This document shows positions 56,923-64,000 of a DNA stretch of 64,000 nucleotides, in pieces. Origin of the DNA: Flavobacterium sp. (GTDB lineage Bacteria > Bacteroidota > Bacteroidia > Flavobacteriales > Flavobacteriaceae); assembly GCA_016718345.1 (NCBI GenBank), contig JADKDN010000005.1, positions 62,001-126,000 of the forward strand, given 5' to 3'. The notes under the pieces were generated by a model that was not told the origin of the DNA, did no database searches, and saw nothing but the letters and a program-made list of their open reading frames with translations. Position numbers and translations under genes: made by a program. Within the stretch, counting starts at the first letter, position 1; each line of letters begins with the position of its first letter.

Positions 56923-56930
56923 CAAAAGTA
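56923..56930 (-). promoter_or_regulatory. -7 box TACTTTTG for the HSDR_N-domain gene
   Basis: TACTTTTG on the minus strand ends exactly 4 bp before the ATG at 56918. Confidence 0.6.
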
Positions 56931-56966
56931 AGACTTTTAGATTCTAGATAAAAGAGAATAGATAAA

Positions 56967-57968
56967 ATGGATGAGGTAGTTAAAATTGTAAATGATATCA
57001 AGAGCGGAAATATCAAACCTATTTATTTTTTGATGGGGGAAGAGCCTTATTATATTGATAAATTATCAGATTACATTGAAGAAAATGTGCTTGCAGAAGA
57101 TGAAAAAGGCTTCAACCAAACGGTGCTGTATGGCAAAGATGTTACTATTGAAGACATTATAGGTACAGCCAAACGCTATCCCATGATGGCAGAACGTCAA
57201 GTGTGATTGTTAAAGAAGCTCAAGATTTATCCAAAACTATAGACAAATTAGAAAGTTATGCCGAAAATCCTATGCTATCAACAGTTTTGGTTATTTGTTA
57301 TAAATATAAAACGTTAGATAAACGAAAAAGTAACTAAAGAATTTACCAAATCAGGCATCGTTTACGAAAGTAAAAAACTGTATGAAAACCAGGTAGGCGA
57401 GTGGATTAAAAGAGTGTTGCAAGGTAAAAATTATGGTATTGAACCCAAAGCTTCAGCGATGCTAGTGGAATTTTTAGGGACAGACTTGAGTAAAATTAAT
57501 AATGAGTTAGAGAAACTTCAGATTATCCTTCCCAAAGGAAGTACAATAACTCCAAAGGATATTGAGGAAAATATCGGTTTTAGTAAGGATTTTAATAATT
57601 TTGAACTCATCAATGCCTTGGGTTCTAGAAATCAATTAAAGGCCTATCAAATTGTAAATTATTTTGCCGAGAATGAAAAGGCAAATCCAATGGTAGTTAC
57701 TACTAGTACTGTTTTTGGTTTTTTTGTGAAACTTCTGAAATATCACGGTTTGAAAGATCGAAATCCAAAAAATGTAGCTGCTGTTTTAGCGGTCAACCCT
57801 TATTTTTTAAAAGATTATGATATCGCTTTAAAACAATATCCCATGAAAAAAGTGAGTCAAATCGTTGGCACGCTTCGAGATATAGACGTAAAAAGTAAAG
57901 GGGTAGGTGCCAATGCTATGCCTACCGGCGATTTGCTGAAAGAAATGCTAGTAAAGATTTTTAATTAA
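56967..57968 (+). CDS. holA: DNA polymerase III delta subunit (two frame breaks)
   Basis: The clamp-loader subunit that opens the beta ring. Total length is about 333 residues. The start MDEVVKIVNDIKSGNIKPIY leads to FLMGEEPYYIDKLSDYIEE, the canonical start of domain I. Frames break near 57200 (after AERQV) and near 57320 (YKTLDKRKKVT). The rest is continuous: GWIK-like EWIKRVLQGKNYGIEPKASA, FLGTDLSKINNELEKL and the C-terminal helical domain ending MPTGDLLKEMLVKIF. An essential gene, so the breaks are probably errors. Divergent from the HSDR_N gene by 48 bp. Confidence 0.9.
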
Positions 57969-57983
57969 ATGTTCTAATCACTT

Positions 57984-59251
57984 TTAGCTCACCATTTGAA
58001 GATAAATCAAGGTCGCTGCTGCTAAGGTCATGATGATGAGAGCAGCAAACCCTAGAATGTTGGTGGTTGTAGTATTAATGAATTTTCCCATGATTTTTTA
58101 TTATTGCAGATGTGAAGAATAATCGCAATAAGAACTGGCGCAGTCAAACCATATAAAATTGCTGTATAAATTAACGCTTTGATTGGAGATATTCCAATGT
58201 AATTTAGGGATAAGCCTAATAGTAACGAAATCGCGATTACGATGTAAAAGGCTTTGGCTTCGTGAAATTTTTTATCCAAACCTTGTTCCCAGCCAAAAGT
58301 TTCTGTAATTATGTAGGATAGCGAACCACTCAAAACCGGTATGGCTAAAAGTCCAGTTCCGATAACGCCGATAGCAAATAGGAGATAGGCAGCATTTCCA
58401 GCCAATGGTTTTAATGCTTTAGCAGCTTGTTCTACAGTATTTATTTCATGAATACCGCTGTTGTACAAAACAGTACCAGTAGTCAGAATAATAAAAAACA
58501 TCACTAAACCTGAAAATGACATTCCAAAATCGACATCCTCCTTCATTTCATGAATGATCTTTTTATTTACCATCAAAGTGTTTTTTTTGTGTTTCATCTC
58601 TTCCACTTCCATTGAAGCTTGCCAAAAAAACAGATACGGAGAAATTGTAGTTCCCAAAATTCCTACTAGAATTCCAATGTAGTCTTTGTTGAATTCAATA
58701 GTCGGAATTACAGTAGCTTTAAGAATTTTTAGCAGATCTTGATGGTATAAGAAAGGAACAATCAAGTACACCAATAAAACTAAGCAAAGATATTTCAGAA
58801 TAGAAGCTATTTTTTGATAGGGCAAATAGATAATTAAAATTAATAGTACAACCGTAAAAAAGAGACTAAAAAAAGTAGCGTCTATAGAGGGGAATAACAG
58901 ATTGCCGACCGCACCCATTCCCGCTATATCTGCCCCTATATTCATTACAATAGCAGGAAAACTGAATAGCAGCATTAAATATAAAACGGGTTTAGGATAA
59001 TTTGCTTTTAGTGTTCCTGTCAATCCTTGTTCGGTGACTAATCCAATTTTGGCACACATTTGTTGTATAGAAGCCATCAGAGGAAAAGCTATGGGTGCAG
59101 TCCAAAGTGTCGCTAATCCATAGGCTGCTCCAGCTTGGGAATAGGTTGCAATTCCAGATGGGTCATCATCGCTAGCACCTGTTATCAGTCCAGGACCTAA
59201 TAGTTTCCACAAACGAAGTAGTCTGTTTGAAATTCGTGTTTTGAAATTCAT
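57984..59251 (-). CDS. Nramp-related metal ion transporter with unusual metal-site motifs (one frame break)
   Basis: An 11- or 12-helix membrane transporter of about 420 residues in the Nramp superfamily. The first helix reads LITGASDDDPSGIATYSQAG, where canonical Nramp proteins have DPGN, and helix 6 reads ILGTTISPYLFFWQASMEVE, where they have a MPHN motif. The frame breaks near 58095 at a run of six T; the other frame adds MGKFINTTTTNILGFAALII and a last helix to the stop at 57984. The overall fold is clear, but the substrate cannot be taken to be manganese or iron. Divergent from rhlE. Confidence 0.83.
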
Positions 59252-59477
59252 TTTTTGGAAAAAAAATAAATTGTTTTAGCTATAATTGCTATTCAAATAT
59301 AACTCAAAAAAATAGGATATGGATTTATTTCAAAAAATATATTTGACATTTCATAGGGAGAATTGTCATAATAAGATTAGATTTTTAGCAGTATCCATTG
59401 TTTTACTTTTTTTGAAGTAGTACATCACAGTATAATCAAGTTTAGACAATTCAAAAAACCAAGTAAATTAAATAGAC

Positions 59478-59485
59478 TATATTTG
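59478..59485 (+). promoter_or_regulatory. -7 box TATATTTG for rhlE
   Basis: TATATTTG lies 43 bp before the ATG at 59529, in the 277-bp divergent region with the transporter gene; nothing else is evident there. Confidence 0.55.
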
Positions 59486-59528
59486 CCAAGAATCCTATCA
59501 CTTTTGCTGGATTTTTAATACACAATAT

Positions 59529-60781
59529 ATGTTATTTGAAGATTTATCACTTTCTAAAAGTATCCAAAAAGCCGTTTTTGAAGAAGGCTATACCGAAGCA
59601 ACTCCTATACAAGAACAATCCATTCCTATCGTTTTATCGGGAAGAGATTTAGTAGGTTGCGCACAAACAGGTACTGGCAAAACGGCTGCGTTTGCCATAC
59701 CTATTATTCATCAATTGCATCGAATGGTAGGCTCTTCTAAAAAAGCGAAAACATACGTGCACTTATCATAACTCCTACAAGAGAATTAGCCGTTCAAATA
59801 GGTCAAAATTTTGATCGATATGGAAAATATACCAATTTGACTCAGTTGACCATTTTTGGGGGTGTTTCACAAATTCCACAGGTAGATGTTTTGCGAAAAG
59901 GCGTCGATATTCTTATCGCTACCCCTGGTCGATTGCTAGACTTACACAAACAAGGATTTATAGACTTGAATCATTTACATACATTGGTTTTAGATGAAGC
60001 CGATCAAATGTTGGATATGGGTTTTGTTAATGATGTAAAAAAAATAGTAAAATTGACACCCAATAATAGGCAAACATTATTATTCTCTGCAACCATGCCA
60101 ATAGCTATCAGAGAATTAGCTGAAATGTTTTTAAAAGACCCAGCAACAGTAACCGTTTCTCCTGTATCATCAACGGCTGAGAAGGTGGAACAACGAATTT
60201 ATTTCGTTGATAAAACGGAGAAAAGAAATTTATTGTATCACCTTATTCGAAATGAAAAGTTGTCGGATGTATTAGTGTTTTCGAGAACCAAACATGGCGC
60301 TGACAATGTGGTAAAAGCATTACGTAAACATGGTGTTGCTGCTGAAGCCATCCACGGTGATAAATCGCAAACAGCAAGACAAAGAGTGCTTGACGCATTC
60401 AAGAATAAAGAGGTAGGTGTTCTAGTGGCTACCGATATTGCTGCGCGTGGAATCGATATAGACCAATTGCCTTTTGTTATAAACTTTGATTTGCCTAATA
60501 TTCCCGAAACCTATGTTCACAGAATTGGTAGAACAGGTAGAGCAGGTAATGGAGGTATTGCTATTTCTTTTTGTAGCAAAGATGAAGAGCCTTATTGGAA
60601 GGATATAATTAAATTAATCAAAGTTGAGGTAACTACCATTAAAGATCACCCTTATCCATGGCATTCAGGTGGTCAAGAAACAGCCGAAAAAGCACCTCAG
60701 AAAAATTCCAATAGAAGTGGAGGAGCTCATAAATCGAGAAAATCATCTGCTTCTAAACAAAATAAAAAACGTTGGTATTAA
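59529..60781 (+). CDS. rhlE: DEAD-box RNA helicase RhlE type (one frame break)
   Basis: An RNA helicase of about 417 residues. Motifs: MLFEDLSLSKSIQKAVFEEG and the Q-motif TPIQEQSIP, motif I AQTGTGKTAAFA, Ia TPTRELAVQ, Ib TPGRLLDL, II LDEADQMLDMGF, III FSATMP, IV LVFSRTKHGAD, V ATDIAARGIDI and VI HRIGRTGRAG. The C-terminus is basic and Ser-rich (KSRKSSASKQNKKRWY), suited to RNA binding. The frame breaks near 59757 after the first 75 residues. In flavobacteria rhlE genes are typically cold-linked or involved in ribosome assembly and mRNA decay; the role here is inferred. Confidence 0.9.
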
Positions 60782-60998
60782 TATTTGACTTTATAAGGAA
60801 ATATAAACTCTTTATAAATTGTTTAGTTAATAAAGGGTTTATTAGAAATTTATTCAGTTTATGTTAAGTAAAATTTACTGGCAAATTCCAGGATTAATTT
60901 TCTCCGGTATGCAAGCGTTTTGGAGTTAAATCTCCTCTTTTGGGGGGCGGAAACTTTTCTTATTTTCCTCATGAAAAAGAAAAAGAGGGGGAAAAAGG

Positions 60999-62615
60999 CT
61001 AATCAGAGAATCCACCTTCAAAATAGTAAACATCTGAATTGCCTTCAAAAGCTAAGATGTGGGTACAAATTCTGTCCAAGAACCACCTATCGTGAGAAAT
61101 TACTACAGCACAACCTGCAAAGTTTTCCAAACCTTCTTCTAAGGCTCTTAGTGTATTGATGTCTAAATCATTTGTTGGCTCATCAAGTAGCAATACGTTT
61201 CCTTCTTCTTTTAATGTCATAGCTAGATGCAGGCGGTTTCGTTCTCCACCAGATAAAGCAGAAACCTTTTTGTTTTGTTCACTTCCACCAAAATTAAAAC
61301 GAGATAAATACGCTCTAGAATTCACTTGTCGTCCACCCATCATAATCAATTCTTGACCATCACAAAAATTTTCCCAGATTGATTTATTAGGGTCGATATT
61401 GGAATGAGACTGATCTACATAAGCAATTTTTACAGTATCACCAATAGTAAATTCTCCTGCATCTGGTTGTTCTTCTCCCATTATCATTCTGAAAATAGTT
61501 GATTTTCCTGCTCCATTTGGACCAATGATACCTACAATACCCGCTTGTGGTAAGGTAAAGTTTAAATTATCATACAACAACTTGTCACCAAATGCTTTAG
61601 AAACACCTTTGGCTTCAATTACATTAGTTCCCAATCGAGGCCCGTTTGGTATGTAGATTTCTAGTTTTTCATCCAATTGTTTTTGGTCTTCGTTTAAAAG
61701 TTTATCATAATTCTGCAATCGCGCTTTTTGCTTTGTTTGACGTCCTTTCGCACCTTGACGAACCCATTCCAACTCGCGTTCTAATGTCTTTCTTCTCTTT
61801 GAAGCTACTTTTTCTTCTTGCTCCATACGTTTTGACTTTTGATCCAACCAAGAAGAATAGTTTCCTTTCCAAGGAATACCTTCGCCTCTGTCTAATTCTA
61901 AAATCCATCCAGCTACATTATCTAAGAAATATCTATCGTGAGTTACTGCGATAACTGTTCCTGTATATTGTGCTAAATGTTGCTCCAGCCATAATACGCT
62001 TTCGGCATCCAAGTGGTTTGTTGGCTCATCTAAAAGCAATACATCGGGTTGTTGTAAGAGCAAACGACATAAAGCAACGCGTCGCTTTTCTCCACCTGAA
62101 AATACACTAATTGGCATATCACCATCAGGGGTTCGAAGCGCATCCATAGCCACTTCTAGTTTATTGTCAATTTCCCAAGCACCAGCAGCATCAATTCGGT
62201 CTTGCAACTCAGCTTGTCTGTCCATCAGTTTTTGCATCTTATCGGCATCTTCATAAACTTCTGGCAAACCAAACATATCGTTTATTTTATTGAATTCATC
62301 CAAAATAGCCATAGTCTCGGCTACTCCTTCACGAACAATTTCAATAACAGTTTTACTTTCATCTAATTTTGGTTCTTGTTCTAAATAGCCAACTGTATAT
62401 CCTTGCTGAAAAACGACATCACCTTGGTAATTTTTATCCACCCCGGCGATAATTTTCAATAGAGAGGATTTTCCTGAACCATTCAAACCTAGAATACCAA
62501 TCTTGGCTCCATAAAAAAAGCTCAAATAGATATTTTTTAATACTTGTTTATCACTTCCTTGATATGATTTACTCACTTTTTGCATGGAGAAAATCACTTT
62601 CTTATCGTCTGACAT
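60999..62615 (-). CDS. ettA: Energy-dependent translational throttle protein EttA (C-terminus disturbed)
   Basis: An ABC-F ATPase that acts at the ribosomal E site. Two nucleotide-binding domains: Walker A GLNGSGKSSLLK, signature SVFSGGEKRRVAL, Walker B VLLLDEPTNHLDA; then the arm and linker region (RKTLERELEWVRQGAKGRQ), Walker A GPNGAGKST, signature SALSGGERNRLHLA and LLLDEPTNDLDI. The open frame stops after YYFEGGFSD. Family members normally continue YEENKKKRLGGDLTPKR; EENKK (near 60960) and GDLTPKR (60935-60915) are found downstream in other frames, separated by about 29 purine/pyrimidine-biased bases. The last 30 residues are therefore uncertain. Convergent with rhlE. Confidence 0.88.
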   Translation of the reverse strand: MSDDKKVIFSMQKVSKSYQGSDKQVLKNIYLSFFYGAKIGILGLNGSGKSSLLKIIAGVDKNYQGDVVFQQGYTVGYLEQEPKLDESKTVIEIVREGVAETMAILDEFNKINDMFGLPEVYEDADKMQKLMDRQAELQDRIDAAGAWEIDNKLEVAMDALRTPDGDMPISVFSGGEKRRVALCRLLLQQPDVLLLDEPTNHLDAESVLWLEQHLAQYTGTVIAVTHDRYFLDNVAGWILELDRGEGIPWKGNYSSWLDQKSKRMEQEEKVASKRRKTLERELEWVRQGAKGRQTKQKARLQNYDKLLNEDQKQLDEKLEIYIPNGPRLGTNVIEAKGVSKAFGDKLLYDNLNFTLPQAGIVGIIGPNGAGKSTIFRMIMGEEQPDAGEFTIGDTVKIAYVDQSHSNIDPNKSIWENFCDGQELIMMGGRQVNSRAYLSRFNFGGSEQNKKVSALSGGERNRLHLAMTLKEEGNVLLLDEPTNDLDINTLRALEEGLENFAGCAVVISHDRWFLDRICTHILAFEGNSDVYYFEGGFSD

Positions 62616-62664
62616 AATTACTTTATTATTGTTTTTTTATTATTTATATTTTTAGAATCATTAA

Positions 62665-63731
62665 TTAAAGTTTCACTTCCATCGCATTAATAATACCCTC
62701 CAAAGGATCATTGGCTTTCATGAAATCAGTGATTAAGTAGCCTATTAGTTTTCCTATAAGGTTATTGTCTTTTTCGCTGCATAAATCCGGTGCACCCTCG
62801 CAAATATGCAAATAGGCAGCATTTTGGTTTTTACCGAAAAAATGAATAAACTGTCTTAATTGTTCAACAGAAAAACCACTAATAGTCATCGCACTACTAG
62901 CAATGTTAGGAATAGCATCTAAATCTATCTCAATACCATAAGGGTCTTTTTTATGAATTCGAAGGCTGTCGACAGTTCTTTGTCAAAGGTTTTGTGTTTT
63001 CGAATGGCAATTTCGTCATAGGTGTTGTAACGTACTCGACTATGAATCTTTTTAATATTACTCAACACTTTTTTAGAAGTATAGTTTTCGTGTAAACCAA
63101 AGATGAAATATTTATTCAGAAAGCCATCTTCATAAGCATATGAAAAACCATTACCGCTGTGTCTTCCTTCCAGAATTCTAAAATCGGAGTGTGCATCAAA
63201 ATTAATAGCATTTATAGGTTTGCCTTTTGCCAGTGCTGCTCCTTTTATATTGCCATAGGAATTGTTATGTCCGCCACCAACAACTATTGGAATTTTTCCT
63301 GATTTGACGATTATTGAAACAATATGAGCAACTTCTTTGTCAATGCTAACCACTAAATCGCTAAGTTTTTTTCTATCGGCTATATGATGAAAATTTAAAT
63401 TTTCTACAGCTTTCATTTCTTCCGAGACATCAAGTTGTCCTAGGATTAGCAATTCATTTCCTTTACAAAAAACGATTGTACTGAATATTAGCAATACTTT
63501 TAAGGGTACTTTCCCAAGCTGAAGCTGCACCTGGTCGACCAAAATTGGCACGAACACCAATGTCTTCTGGAATTCCTAATAAAACATATCGTGCAGGACA
63601 ACTTTTTATGAATGTAGTAATGTTAGCACCTTTGGCACAGTAATCATTTTTTCACCAAATTTTATTTCACCACTTCTATAGTGAGTAATCTTGGTTAAAT
63701 CACTTGCATGAAAAGGAATTAATTTCTCCAT
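62665..63731 (-). CDS. hutG: Arginase-family ureohydrolase, formimidoylglutamase-like (at least three frame breaks)
   Basis: A binuclear manganese enzyme of about 350 residues that releases urea or formamide from a guanidino or formimino group; the layout fits HutG. Start MEKLIPFHASDLTKITHYRS at 63731. Metal-ligand motifs: VVGGGHNNSYGNIKG (His), INFDAHSDFRILEGRHSG (Asp, His, Asp) and EIDLDAIPNIASSAMTISGF (two Asp, across the break near 62940). Frames also change near 63620 and between 63490 and 63560. I assign hutG from the arrangement and context-free family impression; arginase or agmatinase are alternatives. It lies 50 bp from ettA. Confidence 0.7.
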
Positions 63732-63797
63732 GTATTTTTTTTTAACATTCAAAAATAATATATTAATACAAACATACGTTATTACCTTAAATATTAT

Positions 63798-63805
63798 TAT
63801 TTTTG
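63798..63805 (+). promoter_or_regulatory. -7 box TATTTTTG for the 3'-partial gene
   Basis: TATTTTTG, 22 bp before the ATG at 63828, in the divergent region with hutG. Confidence 0.55.
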
Positions 63806-63827
63806 TTAAAACAATATAAACTTAACT

Positions 63828-64000
63828 ATGGAAAATCAAGAACAAAAAAACAATTCAAATTTAAAAGCTGTAATAGCAATACTGGCTGTACTTCTTATAG
63901 GAAGTTTGGTGTACATTTTTAAAATGACCTCTGATGCCAAAGCGCAACAAACAGAATTGACTAAGACCATCTCAGAAAAAGATGCTGTTATGAAAGATTT
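63828..64000 (+). CDS. Membrane-anchored coiled-coil protein, 3' partial
   Basis: The first 57 residues are MENQEQKNNSNLKAVIAILA, then a hydrophobic helix to VYIFKM and a polar helix (SDAKAQQTELTKTISEKDAV). One membrane helix near residues 15-31 with a cytosolic N-terminus, followed by a probable coiled coil, is the layout of several envelope or division-associated flavobacterial proteins, but nothing more specific can be said from this fragment. The gene runs out of the window. Confidence 0.7.
   Translation, partial: MENQEQKNNSNLKAVIAILAVLLIGSLVYIFKMTSDAKAQQTELTKTISEKDAVMKD

Noticed and set aside
1..64000. Genome decay (pseudogenisation) as the cause of the broken frames
   Set aside because: Essential genes are affected as often as dispensable ones, and many breaks are single-base changes in homopolymers with otherwise intact proteins.

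Overview
The window is a low-GC chromosome segment from a member of the Flavobacteriaceae, most likely a Flavobacterium. The evidence is the Bacteroidota -7 promoter box (TAnnTTTG) before many genes, type IX secretion (Por) sorting tails on two exported proteins, and flavobacterial gene neighbourhoods such as rsfS-ftsH-LUD-cdsA-psd-ACBP and ddl-PASTA-rluD. Most of the content is housekeeping. I saw no rRNA, tRNA or CRISPR array.

Layout. 1-2.8 kb: a secreted GH13 amylase and an RCC1-repeat protein, both with T9SS tails. 2.9-8.5 kb: a leftward operon for ribosome silencing, membrane proteolysis and phospholipid synthesis, ending in an acyl-CoA-binding protein and a lipoprotein superoxide dismutase. 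8.5-14.2 kb: birA, then a complete peptidase-type (C39) type I export operon with no visible cargo. 14.4-22.3 kb: pyrE, NUDIX, a DbpA-like helicase, PhnA, coaD, ddl, a PASTA protein and rluD, with dispersed intergenic palindromes. 23-32.4 kb: a zinc peptidase, a large hybrid histidine kinase, an aldehyde dehydrogenase, a second pseudouridine synthase and panB. 32.5-39.4 kb: a transglutaminase, a 21-bp tandem array, an intradiol dioxygenase, serine deaminase, bestrophin and recG. 39.7-44.6 kb is the accessory part: REP hairpins, a RAYT transposase remnant, and a 1,000-bp IS982 element inside a lipoprotein gene. 44.8-64 kb: a two-peptidase plus patatin operon, a UvrD-type helicase, Sua5, an OmpA lipoprotein, a glycosyltransferase, holA, an Nramp-like transporter, rhlE, ettA and a hutG-like gene.

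About half of the genes, including essential ones (ftsH, holA, pyrE, recG), carry frame breaks, several in homopolymers. Genuine decay of so many core genes is implausible, so the sequence probably has an elevated indel error rate. I therefore annotate these loci as whole genes and state where the frame breaks. Two breaks are in-frame stops rather than indels, both explicable as Glu codon to stop by a single G-to-T change.

The most interesting items are the RAYT/REP fossil cluster next to the IS982-split lipoprotein gene, the 21-bp array with a palindromic core that is open on both strands, four promoters placed exactly 4 bp before the start codon (predicted leaderless mRNAs), the orphan C39 export operon, and an Nramp-like transporter without the canonical metal-binding motifs. 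I found no convincing new defence system.
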